The notes under the pieces: generated by a model
The model's database searches: none
Seen by the model: only the letters and a program-made list of their open reading frames with translations
Told to the model about the DNA's origin: nothing
Shown: positions 8,623-16,559 of the stretch, piece after piece
Layout: every line of letters begins with the position of its first letter
Position numbering within the stretch: position 1 is the stretch's first letter
Position numbers and translations under genes: made by a program
Assembly (NCBI RefSeq): GCF_900699765.1
Contig: NZ_CAADHO010000006.1
Coordinates: 103,770-167,769, forward strand
Direction of reading: 5' to 3'
Source: Desulfoluna butyratoxydans
GTDB taxonomy: Bacteria > Desulfobacterota > Desulfobacteria > Desulfobacterales > Desulfolunaceae
DNA length: 64,000 nucleotides

Positions 8623-9589
8623 TTTTTGACCCGTTGGAGTCCATGTAGATGAGCTCCGGGGTTTCGATGAAGACCTTGGTGTCCGCGGGCACCGAGGTGG
8701 TGAGCCAGACGTTGCCGCCGATGGTGCAGTTCCTGCCGATGGTGGTCTTGCCGCCCAGGATCGTGGCGCCGGAGTAGATGATGGCGTTGTCCTCGATGGT
8801 GGGGTGGCGCTTTTTCCCCTTGAGGTGTTCACCTGCGCCCGGGGGCAGAGAGAGAGCCCCTAAGGTGACGCCCTGGTAGATGCGCACGTTTTCACCCACG
8901 AGGGTGGTCTCTCCGATAACCACGCCGGTGCCGTGGTCGATGGCAAAGCGTTTGCCGATGCGGGCCCCGGGGTGAATGTCGATGCCCGTGGCGCTGTGGG
9001 CGATCTCGGTCATGATGCGCGGCAGGATGGGCACTCCGAGCTCGTAGAGCTTGTGGGCCATGCGGTAGACGCTGATGGCGTAAACCCCGGGGTAACTGAA
9101 GATGATCTCGTCCACGCTGTGGGCGGCGGGGTCGCCGTCACGGGTGGCCCGGACGTCTTCGGCCAGGGTGCGCTTGATGTCGGGGATGGCCCGGAAGAAT
9201 TCGAGGACCGCCTCGTGGCCTTCGCTGGCGCAGGAGGTGCAGGACTTGTTGTAACGGTAGCAGTCGTGCCTGAAGGAGAGCACCACCTGCTCGGTGAGCA
9301 GGTCATACAAGGTGGTGGTGAGCTGGCCGATGCGGTACGTCAGGTTCAACGGGTCGATCTTTTTCCCGGCAAAGTAGCCGGGGAAGAGGACCTGCATGCC
9401 CACCTTGATGATCCTCTTGGCGTCGTGCCGGGAGGGGATGGGCTCGTAGCCCACATGCTTGAAGCACTCGGGCTCGTTGCAGCTGTCGATGATCTCTCGG
9501 GTGATGTCGGGCATCAACCGGCGAAATCGTGCGATGGATTCGTTTTCCGAACGGCAGCGGTCTGCTTCCTGGGGATATATTGGGTTCAT
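8615..9589 (-). CDS. cysE: Serine O-acetyltransferase
   Basis: A 324-residue enzyme that acetylates serine with acetyl-CoA, the first step of cysteine synthesis. The C-terminal half is a left-handed beta-helix with the hallmark HPGARIGKRFAIDHGTG and GVTLGALS motifs. The N-terminal helical domain carries an unusual cysteine group, CYRYNKSCTSC, near residue 120. The frame is open upstream to 10201, but that extension overlaps the divergent regulator and PLP-enzyme genes. I chose ATG 9589, which has TTTTATCGGAG upstream. The last codons and stop (SKTR-stop) lie within a repeat hairpin, so the C-terminus may have been altered by repeat insertion. The tail lacks the usual terminal Ile used to dock CysK. 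Confidence 0.93.
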   Translation of the reverse strand: MNPIYPQEADRCRSENESIARFRRLMPDITREIIDSCNEPECFKHVGYEPIPSRHDAKRIIKVGMQVLFPGYFAGKKIDPLNLTYRIGQLTTTLYDLLTEQVVLSFRHDCYRYNKSCTSCASEGHEAVLEFFRAIPDIKRTLAEDVRATRDGDPAAHSVDEIIFSYPGVYAISVYRMAHKLYELGVPILPRIMTEIAHSATGIDIHPGARIGKRFAIDHGTGVVIGETTLVGENVRIYQGVTLGALSLPPGAGEHLKGKKRHPTIEDNAIIYSGATILGGKTTIGRNCTIGGNVWLTTSVPADTKVFIETPELIYMDSNGSKTR

Positions 9590-9601
9590 GGGACTGGTAT
9601 G

Positions 9602-9612
9602 CTCCGATAAAA
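9602..9612 (-). promoter_or_regulatory. Leader motif TTTTATCGGAG before cysE
   Basis: Reading on the minus strand, TTTTATCGGAG ends 12 bases before the cysE ATG and includes its GGAG ribosome site. The same 11 bases precede the divergent regulator gene (9718-9728). Confidence 0.55.
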
Positions 9613-9664
9613 GGTGATCAATAGTTGGTGGGGTCAAGCGGCATTCATACCTGCCCGGCCTTAA

Positions 9665-9693
9665 TTGACGTACATACCACATTGTGGTAGCTT
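9665..9693 (+). promoter_or_regulatory. Candidate sigma-70 promoter for the HTH regulator
   Basis: TTGACG (9665-9670), a 17-base spacer and TAGCTT (9688-9693). The -35 fits well, the -10 only moderately. A perfect inverted repeat fills the spacer. Confidence 0.4.
9675..9689. promoter_or_regulatory. Operator candidate TACCACA-T-TGTGGTA
   Basis: A perfect 7-base inverted repeat about a single central T. It sits in the divergent cysE/regulator intergenic region and overlaps the putative promoter spacer, a typical place for repressor binding. The neighbouring HTH protein is the obvious candidate binder (inference). Confidence 0.55.
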
Positions 9694-9717
9694 GGGGCAA
9701 CGTTGCTCGATACCAAA

Positions 9718-9728
9718 TTTTATCGGAG
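9718..9728 (+). promoter_or_regulatory. Leader motif TTTTATCGGAG before HTH regulator
   Basis: Ends five bases before the ATG at 9734 and supplies its GGAG ribosome site. It is identical to the minus-strand motif before cysE, so the two genes start with mirrored leaders. Confidence 0.55.
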
Positions 9729-9733
9729 AATCC

Positions 9734-10168
9734 ATGGACAGTAAAGAGTTCGCGGCCATACGCGGCCGGTTGGCCAAGACCCAGAAAGAGATGGCGGCAC
9801 TGCTGGGCCTGTCGGTCAAGGCGGTCCACAGCTACGAACAGGGGTGGCGATCCGTCCCCGCCCATGTGGAGAAACAGCTCCTCTTTCTGCTGGCCCGGAG
9901 AAGGGGGCAGAGCGCTTCTCCCTGCTGGGCGGTGAAGGGGTGTGACCCCGCGCGGAAAAGGAGGTGCCCTGCCTGGGAATTCCAGGCAGGGGACATGTGC
10001 TGGTTTCTCTCGGGAACCTCCTGCGATACCCAGGGGCCCCTCTCCTGGGAAGAGAAGATGAAGCAGTGTCGGCGCTGCCCCGTCTTGAACTACACAACCC
10101 TCCTCGGATTGAGAGAACACCATGACCGACCCCTTGAAACGGAAGTTTGCCACCCGCGTGATCCATAG
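9734..10168 (+). CDS. HTH regulator with C-terminal paired Cys-Trp (two-CW) cysteine cluster
   Basis: A 144-residue protein. Residues 3-50 are a Cro/C1-like helix-turn-helix (RGRLAKTQKEMAALLGLSVK). The C-terminal half is rich in cysteine: Cys64-Trp65, Cys70, Cys78, Cys89-Trp90, Cys97, Cys112 and Cys115. The repeated CW dipeptides resemble what is annotated as a two-CW domain. Such spacing could bind zinc or an iron-sulfur cluster, but no ligand is known to me. The ATG at 9734 was chosen for its GGAG site; the upstream frame to 9665 lies over the promoter. It overlaps the following PLP-enzyme gene by 47 bases, so they are co-transcribed. Position between cysE and the homocysteine genes suggests control of sulfur amino-acid synthesis. 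Confidence 0.85.
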   Translation: MDSKEFAAIRGRLAKTQKEMAALLGLSVKAVHSYEQGWRSVPAHVEKQLLFLLARRRGQSASPCWAVKGCDPARKRRCPAWEFQAGDMCWFLSGTSCDTQGPLSWEEKMKQCRRCPVLNYTTLLGLREHHDRPLETEVCHPRDP

Positions 10169-11381
10169 CGGCCAGGAGACCCACGCCTGGGAGGGGGCCA
10201 CCCTGCCCCCCGTCTATCAAAGCGCCTCCCACAGGCACCCCACGGCCGAGAGCCTCTCCGATGCCTTTTCAGGCCAGGGGGGCCATATCTACGGCCGCCT
10301 CTCCAACCCCACCAACGACGTCCTCGAAGCCAAGCTCAGCGACCTGGAGCAGGGCCGTGGATCCCTTGTCATGGCCTCGGGCATGGCCGCCGTCAGCAAC
10401 ACCTGCATGGCCCTTTTGCGGGCCGGGGACGAGTTTGTGGCCGGTCGTTCCCTGTTCATGTCCACCTGGCTGCTCTTTACCCGCATTTTTAAGAAATACG
10501 GCATCACCGCCCGCCTGGCCGATCCCACGGACCTGGATGCCATGGAAGCCGCCATTACCGAGAAGACCCGCTTTCTCTACATCGAGAGCATCGGCAACCC
10601 GGCCATGGACGTGCCGGATATCGAACAAACCGCGGCCCTGGCCCACGCCCACGGTCTTCCCCTGGTGGTGGACAACACCCTGGGCACCCCCTTTCTCGTC
10701 CGGCCCCTGGAGCTGGGCGCCGACGCCGTGGTGCACTCCACCACCAAGTACATCAGCGGCCACGGCAACGCCACGGGCGGGGTGGTGGTGGATGGGGGCT
10801 CCTTTGACTGGGCCACGGAAAAATTCGCCGATTTTGCCCCCTTTGTGGAAAAAAAAGGGAAACTGGCGCTCCTGGACCGCATCTGGCGGGAACACCACAT
10901 CAACCACGGCACCACCCAGGCCCCCATGAACAGCTACCTCACCATGGTGGGGCTCGATACCCTGGCCCTGCGCATGGAGCGGCACCTGGAAAACGCCCTG
11001 GCCGTGGCCCGCTTTTTAGAGGCCCACCCCAAAGTCGCCTGGGTCAACTTTCCCGGTCTCCACGGCCACCCCAACCGGGAGGTGGCCCAGAAACAGTTCG
11101 GCGGCAAAGGCTTCGGCGCCATGCTCACCTTTGGCCTTGAAAGCGAAGCTGCCTGTCGCAAAACCATCGATGGCCTCTCCATGATCTATCACCTGGCCAA
11201 CATCGGAGACTGCAAAAGCCTGATGATCCACCCCTGGTCCACCCAGTACGTCTCCTTCGAGCCCGACGAGAAAACAGCCCTGGGGATCCGCCCCGACATG
11301 CTGCGCCTCTCCGTGGGCATCGAGGCCGTGGAAGACATTATCGAAGACCTGGACCAGGCCATTGAGATGGGCAGGGGATAG
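10122..11381 (+). CDS. metY: O-acetylhomoserine (or O-succinylhomoserine) sulfhydrylase, PLP-dependent
   Basis: A 419-residue Cys/Met-metabolism PLP enzyme. The PLP-binding lysine is Lys209 in HSTTKYISGHG, with Asp184 in VVDNT contacting the ring nitrogen. SNPTNDVLE (61-69) and MASGMAA (84-90) are family landmarks. It is likely to join sulfide to O-acetylhomoserine to give homocysteine, since metX lies just downstream. The length is typical of MetY or MetZ, and specificity cannot be fixed from sequence alone. The start overlaps the HTH gene by 47 bases; GAGAGAACACC precedes the ATG. The 3' flank is a compound repeat region before metX. Confidence 0.9.
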   Translation: MTDPLKRKFATRVIHSGQETHAWEGATLPPVYQSASHRHPTAESLSDAFSGQGGHIYGRLSNPTNDVLEAKLSDLEQGRGSLVMASGMAAVSNTCMALLRAGDEFVAGRSLFMSTWLLFTRIFKKYGITARLADPTDLDAMEAAITEKTRFLYIESIGNPAMDVPDIEQTAALAHAHGLPLVVDNTLGTPFLVRPLELGADAVVHSTTKYISGHGNATGGVVVDGGSFDWATEKFADFAPFVEKKGKLALLDRIWREHHINHGTTQAPMNSYLTMVGLDTLALRMERHLENALAVARFLEAHPKVAWVNFPGLHGHPNREVAQKQFGGKGFGAMLTFGLESEAACRKTIDGLSMIYHLANIGDCKSLMIHPWSTQYVSFEPDEKTALGIRPDMLRLSVGIEAVEDIIEDLDQAIEMGRG

Positions 11382-11427
11382 GGTTCAAAACAGCGGTTTC
11401 TTCTGGTGAAAAATACGAGAAAAAAGC

Positions 11428-11520
11428 GCCTCCGGCGGCCAGGGGATGATCCCCTGGACCCCAGGTTGCGAAAGCCCTCCCCCTTCGTTCCTCAGGGGAA
11501 GAGCTTTCGCGAAGGTTTCT
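11428..11520. repeat. Family B hairpin with GCCTCCGGCGG terminus
   Basis: Starts GCCTCCGGCGGCC, then a CCAGGGG/CCCCTGG hairpin. GCGAAAGC (11468-11475) pairs with GCTTTCGC (11503-11510) around TCGTTCCTC (11485-11493), which is the complement of GAGGAACGA. Confidence 0.75.
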
Positions 11521-11550
11521 GTGAAAGTAACTATTCAGCTCCAAAAAACA

Positions 11551-11633
11551 GCCTCCGGCGGCAAGGTGTGCCACCTTGAAAGCAGATAGCGGATGTGACT
11601 TGCCCCTCGTTCCTCGGGTCAAATCACATCCGC
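11551..11633. repeat. Family B hairpin with GCCTCCGGCGG terminus
   Basis: Starts GCCTCCGGCGGC, then a CAAGGTG/CACCTTG hairpin. GCGGATGTGA (11589-11598) pairs with TCACATCCGC (11624-11633) around TCGTTCCTC (11607-11615). The stem sequence differs from the previous copy but pairs fully. Confidence 0.78.
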
Positions 11634-11670
11634 ATTTATAACGGCATTCAGGCAACTGTTTTTTTATGAC

Positions 11671-11721
11671 CTATTTGTTAAACTTTTTAAAAGTTTAGCC
11701 CCCGGCAGGGCCGCCGGAGGC
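11671..11721. repeat. Family A element, right half
   Basis: TTTGTTAAACTTTTTAAAAG then GCCCCCGGCAGGGCCGCC and GGAGGC: one arm of the family A element, ending 33 bases before the metX start. Confidence 0.65.
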
Positions 11722-11754
11722 TTGTTTGAACTGAAACATGAGGAAGGAAAGTCG

Positions 11755-12882
11755 ATGGTGCACGCGGTGAAGCAGGGGCTTTCAGGGCTGCAGGTGCATA
11801 CCCTGGACGGGCCGATGACCCTTGAGAGCGGGGAGGCCCTGCCGGAGGTGACGGTTGCTTTTGAGACCTGGGGGACCCTGGATGAGGACAAGGGCAACGC
11901 CATTTTGATCTGCCATGCCCTCACCGGGGATTCCCACGCGGCATCTGCGCCGGGGGAGGAGCTGCCCGGGTGGTGGGAGACCATGGTGGGGCCGGGGCGG
12001 GCCATTGATACGGACCGCTATTTCGTCATCTGTTCCAACGTGCTGGGGGGCTGCATGGGTACCACCGGGCCTTCTTCCGTTAATCCGGAGACGGGGCGTC
12101 CCTTTGGAACCGATTTCCCGGTGGTGACCATCGGGGACATGGTGAGGGTTCAGGCGGGGCTGGTGGATCATCTTGGCATCGGGCGTCTTCATGCGGTCAT
12201 CGGGGGCTCCGTGGGGGGCATGCAGGTGCTCTCCTGGTGCCGTCAGTTTCCGGAGCGGGTGGGCTCCGGGGTGGCCCTTGCCACCACCATGCGTCATTCG
12301 GCGTTGTCCATTGCCTTCAACGAGGTGGCCCGCCAGTCCATTGTTTCTGACCCCAACTGGAACAAGGGGCATTACTACGGAGGGGAGAAGCCGGCCCTGG
12401 GACTGTCCGTGGCCCGCATGATCGGCCACATCACCTATCTGTCCGACGACGCCATGCATCGAAAGTTCGGGCGGCGGCTCCAGAACAGCGATGAGTTCGC
12501 CTTTGATTTTGACGCTGAGTTCCAGGTGGAGAGTTATCTTCACTACCAGGGCGCCAAGTTTGTGGACCGTTTTGACGCCAACTCCCTGCTCTACATCACC
12601 AAAGCCGCCGACTATTTCGACGTGGAGGAGGGCTTTCGCGACGGCGGGGCCCTGGAGCGCATGGCCGAGATGGGGCACCCTTTTCTGGTGGTGTCCTATA
12701 CCTCTGACTGGCTCTATCCCACCTACCAGAACCGGGCCATCGTGAGTCTTTTCAAGCGCCACGGGGTGGACGTGAGTTTCTGCGAGATCAAGGCGAGCTG
12801 CGGTCACGACGCTTTTCTTTTGCCCAGCGATCGCCTCTCCACCATCCTCACCGGATTTCTGGGAAAGGGGGCCCATGCCTGA
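11755..12882 (+). CDS. metX: Homoserine O-acetyltransferase
   Basis: A 375-residue alpha/beta-hydrolase-fold acyltransferase that activates homoserine for methionine synthesis. The nucleophile is Ser152 in GGSVGGM. The catalytic Asp lies in SYTSDWLYP, and the His in GHDAFL near the C-terminus. CHALTGDSHA (53-62) and the glycine-rich GGCMGTTGPSS are typical of MetX. I start at the ATG at 11755, preceded by AGGAAGG; the upstream open frame begins inside a repeat arm. Proteins of this family may use acetyl- or succinyl-CoA. metW overlaps its end by 8 bases, the usual MetX-MetW pairing. Confidence 0.95.
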   Translation: MVHAVKQGLSGLQVHTLDGPMTLESGEALPEVTVAFETWGTLDEDKGNAILICHALTGDSHAASAPGEELPGWWETMVGPGRAIDTDRYFVICSNVLGGCMGTTGPSSVNPETGRPFGTDFPVVTIGDMVRVQAGLVDHLGIGRLHAVIGGSVGGMQVLSWCRQFPERVGSGVALATTMRHSALSIAFNEVARQSIVSDPNWNKGHYYGGEKPALGLSVARMIGHITYLSDDAMHRKFGRRLQNSDEFAFDFDAEFQVESYLHYQGAKFVDRFDANSLLYITKAADYFDVEEGFRDGGALERMAEMGHPFLVVSYTSDWLYPTYQNRAIVSLFKRHGVDVSFCEIKASCGHDAFLLPSDRLSTILTGFLGKGAHA

Positions 12883-13492
12883 GAGTTTGAAAAACCTGCG
12901 CTTTGACCTGTCCATCATCGCTTCCTGGGTGAGGCCCGGGTCCCGCGTCCTGGGGCTGGGCTGCGGGGACGGTGAGCTGCTCTACGCCCTGAAACGCCAC
13001 AAAAATGTGTCGGAGACCGGCATCGAGATCGATGAAGCCCAGGTGGCCCGCTGCATCGAGCGGGGTCTCACCGTGGTCCAGGGGGACATGAACGAGGAGG
13101 TCAGGGACTACCCCGACGACTTTTTTGATTACGTGATCTGCAGCCAGACCCTTCAGCAGGCCTACGACCCGTCGGGGTTGATCCGGGAGATGCTGCGCAT
13201 CGGCAAGCACGCCGTGGTCTCCTTTCCCAACTTCTGCCACTGGCGCATCCGGCTCCAGATGCTTGCCTCAGGGCACGTCCCCCGAACCCGGGAGCTGCCC
13301 TACGAATGGCATGACACCCCCAACATCCGGGTGCTTTCTTTAAACGATTTTCGCCGGTTCGCAGACGAGGTGGGCTTTTCCATTCGAAGGGAGGCGGCCA
13401 TCAACTCCCGGGACATCCGGGTTACCGGCACCCGAGTGAGGGTGTGCCCCAACCTGCGGGCCACTTACGGAATTTATCTCATCGGGCGTTGA
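12875..13492 (+). CDS. metW: Methionine biosynthesis protein MetW
   Basis: A 205-residue class I methyltransferase-fold protein. The SAM-binding loop is GLGCGDGELL (about 27-36), followed by the acidic end of strand 2 in IEID and by QGDMNEE. FPNFCHWRIR and LPYEWHDTPNI are the characteristic MetW stretches. In Bacteria it is coupled to MetX and is needed for efficient homoserine acetylation, although a methyl acceptor is not established. Overlap with metX by 8 bases shows translational coupling. Confidence 0.93.
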   Translation: MPESLKNLRFDLSIIASWVRPGSRVLGLGCGDGELLYALKRHKNVSETGIEIDEAQVARCIERGLTVVQGDMNEEVRDYPDDFFDYVICSQTLQQAYDPSGLIREMLRIGKHAVVSFPNFCHWRIRLQMLASGHVPRTRELPYEWHDTPNIRVLSLNDFRRFADEVGFSIRREAAINSRDIRVTGTRVRVCPNLRATYGIYLIGR

Positions 13493-13525
13493 GCCCTTCT
13501 TTGACACGTGAAGGACGGTTAGACC

Positions 13526-13984
13526 ATGGCACACGCACCGCACCAGACAGGCAAGGTGGTTTCCCTTGCCGTCAGCACGAAAAAAGGCATTCCCAAGACC
13601 TGCGTCACCGAGGTGACCGTGGTGGAAGACCACGGCATCGAAGGGGACGCCCATGCCGGCCCCTGGCACCGCCAGGTGAGCCTTTTGGCCCGGGAAGGGA
13701 TTGAGACCATGGTGGCCAAGGGCCTCACCGTGGGATTCGGCGATTTTGCCGAGAACGTGGCCACCGAGGGCATTGACTGGCTCAAGGTGCCGGTGGGCAC
13801 CCGGGTGGCCATAGGCGATACCGTGGTCCTTGAGATCACCCAGATCGGCAAGACCTGCCACAAGCCCTGCGCCATTTTTCACCGGGCCGGAGACTGCATC
13901 ATGCCCCGGGAGGGGATTTTCGGAAAAGTGATAGAAGGCGGCCTCCTTCGGGTGGGGGATGCCGTGTTGGTGGGTACAGCCTGA
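13526..13984 (+). CDS. MOSC domain protein
   Basis: A 152-residue single MOSC domain, the fold found at the C-terminus of molybdenum cofactor sulfurases and in YiiM/YuaD. GDAHAGPWHRQVSLL (about 36-50) matches the family motif GD.H.G...RQV.LL, and the conserved cysteine stands in GKTCHKPC (about 111-118). Such stand-alone proteins may bind or carry molybdopterin or sulfur; the substrate is unknown. It follows metW by 33 bases on the same strand, and a kinase gene begins 18 bases downstream, so the operon limits are unclear. Confidence 0.88.
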   Translation: MAHAPHQTGKVVSLAVSTKKGIPKTCVTEVTVVEDHGIEGDAHAGPWHRQVSLLAREGIETMVAKGLTVGFGDFAENVATEGIDWLKVPVGTRVAIGDTVVLEITQIGKTCHKPCAIFHRAGDCIMPREGIFGKVIEGGLLRVGDAVLVGTA

Positions 13985-14002
13985 CACAGGACATGAGGTC
14001 CC

Positions 14003-15097
14003 ATGAAACGACTGCTTCCCATATTGCTTGTGCTGGCCTCCGCCGGGATCGGGGTGCTGCATTTTGTCACCCCGGGCCATGACATGTTCCTCCATGACAC
14101 CTGGCGGCGCCTCAGCTACTTTCCCATTGCCGTGGGGGCCTTGTTTTACGGCCTCCGGGGGGGGATCATCATGGCCCTGCTCAATTCCCTCGCCTTTATC
14201 CCCCATCTTCTCCTGTACATGGGCCGCAACCCCGTGACCTATCGCAGCGAACTCACCGAGGTGGGGCTCTATTTTGCCGCGGGAATCCTTGTGGGCGTTG
14301 TGTCGGGAAAGGAGAAGCAGGTGTCCGAACAGTACCGGGCCGTCTCCGAACAGCTTGAGAAGTCCCTTAAGCGGGTCAAGGACGATGCCCGGACCCTTTT
14401 GAGCCTGGAAGATCAGTTACGGGTGAGCCAGAAACGGGCGGTGGCAGGGGAGCTCTCCTCTTCCCTGGCCCATGAGATCAAAAACCCTCTGGGGGCCATC
14501 CGGGGGGCGGCGGAGATTATCCTGGACGAGGCGCCGGAGGAGGGGCTTTCCCGGAAGTTTGCGGGGATCCTTATTAAAGAGACGGAGCGTCTGGACAAGA
14601 CCCTTGCCGGGATGCTCGCCATGGCAACGTCCAGGGAGAGCGGCACCCAGGAGGTGGAGCGTACCCTTTCGGAGGTGGTGGATCATGTCAACGACACCAT
14701 GTCCATCCGATTGAAGGATCGGCAGGTGCGCCTGACCATGGCCTGTGGGGACAACGCCAGGGGGGTGAGGGTGGAAGGGGAGAAGGTGTCCCAGGTTCTG
14801 GTGAACCTGGTGCTGAACGCGGTGGCGGTGGTGGGCAAGGGGGGGCGCATCGATGTGACGGCCACGGTTTCGGAAGGGGTGTGTTCCGTGACCGTCAGCG
14901 ACGACGGCCCCGGCATTGCCCCGGATTTTTTCCCGAGGCTCTTTGAGCCTTTTGTCTCCGGGAGCAAGGAGGGCACAGGGCTGGGGCTTCCCATCTCCCG
15001 CCGCATTGCCCAGAGCCTGGGTGGCAGCCTGGAGGCCAGAAACCGTGATGAAGGCGGTGCGGAGTTTTGTTTTTCCTTTCCCTGCCTGACGGAGTGA
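14003..15097 (+). CDS. Membrane sensor histidine kinase (NtrB-like)
   Basis: A 364-residue kinase. Three or four membrane helices fill residues 1-100 (RLLPILLVLASAGIGVLHF, PIAVGALFYGLRGGIIMALL, VGLYFAAGILVGVV). A coiled coil follows, then HisKA with His157 in SLAHEIKNPLGA and a HATPase domain with DDGPGI and GTGLGLPI. There is no separate sensing domain, so the signal is probably read in the membrane or by a partner. It is followed by an NtrC-type regulator 88 bases downstream, its clear cognate partner. Confidence 0.92.
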   Translation: MKRLLPILLVLASAGIGVLHFVTPGHDMFLHDTWRRLSYFPIAVGALFYGLRGGIIMALLNSLAFIPHLLLYMGRNPVTYRSELTEVGLYFAAGILVGVVSGKEKQVSEQYRAVSEQLEKSLKRVKDDARTLLSLEDQLRVSQKRAVAGELSSSLAHEIKNPLGAIRGAAEIILDEAPEEGLSRKFAGILIKETERLDKTLAGMLAMATSRESGTQEVERTLSEVVDHVNDTMSIRLKDRQVRLTMACGDNARGVRVEGEKVSQVLVNLVLNAVAVVGKGGRIDVTATVSEGVCSVTVSDDGPGIAPDFFPRLFEPFVSGSKEGTGLGLPISRRIAQSLGGSLEARNRDEGGAEFCFSFPCLTE

Positions 15098-15185
15098 GGG
15101 CCTTCGGATATGGGGCGCGTGGCAGGGGTGTTCGAACCAAAACCAACGGGTACGTTTGATTGCCTTTGATGTCAGGAGAATTCAC

Positions 15186-16550
15186 ATGGCCGGTCATCTG
15201 CTTTTGATTGACGACGACGAAAGCCTTCTGGAAGTGACGTCGCATAATTTGTCCACCGGGGGGTTTTCCGTGCTTGAGGCGCGCAGCGGAGAGGAAGGCC
15301 TGGCCCTGTTCGCGAAAAAATGGGTGGATCTGGTGGTGACGGACGTGAAGCTATCGGGCATGGACGGTCTTTCCGTCCTTGCCGCCGTCAAGGAGATCAA
15401 CCCCGATATCCCGGTCATCGTCATCACCGCCCACGGCACCATCGAAATGGCGGTGGAGGCCATGAAGCAGGGGGCGTTTACCTTTATCACCAAGCCCTTC
15501 AGCCGGGACGCCTTGCGGCTCTCCTGTCGAAAGGCACTGGAGATGGGGTCCCTCCAGCGAAAGAACCGAGAGCTCACCGATGAGATCGAGGCCATCCGGG
15601 GCAAGGAAGCGCCTGTGGTGGCATCTCCGGTGATGGAGCAGCTCGTGGCCACGGCACGCCGTGTGGCCAACAGCGATGCCCCTGTCCTGATCACCGGCGA
15701 ATCGGGGACCGGCAAAGAGGTCATCGCCCGGTTGATCCACCGGGAGAGCCCGAGACGCAGCGGCCCCCTGATTACGGTTAACTGCGCCGCCATCCCTGAA
15801 AACCTGGTGGAGAGCGAGCTGTTCGGCCACGTGAAGGGGGCCTTTACCGGGGCTGTCTCCGATCAGCCTGGAAAGTTTCGGGCGGCAAACGGGGGCACGC
15901 TGTTCCTTGACGAGATCGGGGACCTGCCCCTGGCCATTCAGGCCAAGCTCCTGCGTGCCATTCAGGAGAAGGAGGTGGAGCCCGTGGGGAGTCAGAAGGT
16001 GATCTCGTGCGATATCCGCCTGATCTCGGCCACCCACCGGGACCTTGCCAAGGCCATTGTGGAAGGGGCGTTCCGGGAAGATCTCTTCTACCGTATCGGC
16101 GTGGTGCCCCTGCACATCCCCCCCTTGCGGGAGCGCCCCGAAGAGATCGTGCCCATGGCGAACCATTTCCTTGCCGCCTTCGGTTCCCATTCCGGCCATT
16201 CCCTTGCCTTTACAAAGGGCGCTTCAGGCGCTCTGGTGGCTCACCCCTGGCCCGGCAACATCCGAGAGCTGAAGAATGTGGTGGAGCGTTGCGCCATTCT
16301 GGCCTCCGGCCATGCCATCGACACCACCGACCTTGCCCTGGCCGGTTCTTCCGGCACCGCTCCGGGCGGTGAGTTTCGTCTGCCGGAGGGCGGGCTGAGC
16401 CTGCCGGACCTGGAAGAGGACCTCATCCGCCAGGCCCTTTCCCGCTCCGGGGGCAACCGTTCCCAGGCTGCCAGGCTTCTGGGCATCCCCCGTCATGTTC
16501 TTATCTACCGCCTTGAAAAGTACGGGATTAACGGCTCTGCCGATGCCTGA
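15186..16550 (+). CDS. Sigma-54-dependent NtrC-family response regulator
   Basis: A 454-residue enhancer-binding regulator. The receiver domain has Asp53 in LVVTDVKLSG. The AAA+ domain shows Walker A GESGTGKE, the sigma-54 contact loop GAFTGA and LFLDEIGDLP. A Fis-type helix-turn-helix closes the protein (GGNRSQAARLLGIPRHVLIY). The ATG at 15186 is preceded by AGGAG. It pairs with the kinase upstream. Which promoter it drives cannot be told, but two sigma-54-type promoters are visible in this window (31460 and 38232). Confidence 0.95.
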   Translation: MAGHLLLIDDDESLLEVTSHNLSTGGFSVLEARSGEEGLALFAKKWVDLVVTDVKLSGMDGLSVLAAVKEINPDIPVIVITAHGTIEMAVEAMKQGAFTFITKPFSRDALRLSCRKALEMGSLQRKNRELTDEIEAIRGKEAPVVASPVMEQLVATARRVANSDAPVLITGESGTGKEVIARLIHRESPRRSGPLITVNCAAIPENLVESELFGHVKGAFTGAVSDQPGKFRAANGGTLFLDEIGDLPLAIQAKLLRAIQEKEVEPVGSQKVISCDIRLISATHRDLAKAIVEGAFREDLFYRIGVVPLHIPPLRERPEEIVPMANHFLAAFGSHSGHSLAFTKGASGALVAHPWPGNIRELKNVVERCAILASGHAIDTTDLALAGSSGTAPGGEFRLPEGGLSLPDLEEDLIRQALSRSGGNRSQAARLLGIPRHVLIYRLEKYGINGSADA

Positions 16551-16559
16551 TGCCCTGCA

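Noticed and set aside
9590..10201. N-terminal extension of cysE by 204 codons
   Set aside because: It overlaps the HTH regulator and metY genes on the other strand and has low-complexity sequence; the family start fits 9589.
11382..11754. SAM or other methionine-linked riboswitch before metX
   Set aside because: I looked for the SAM-I and SAM-II conserved blocks and found only repeat-family hairpins.
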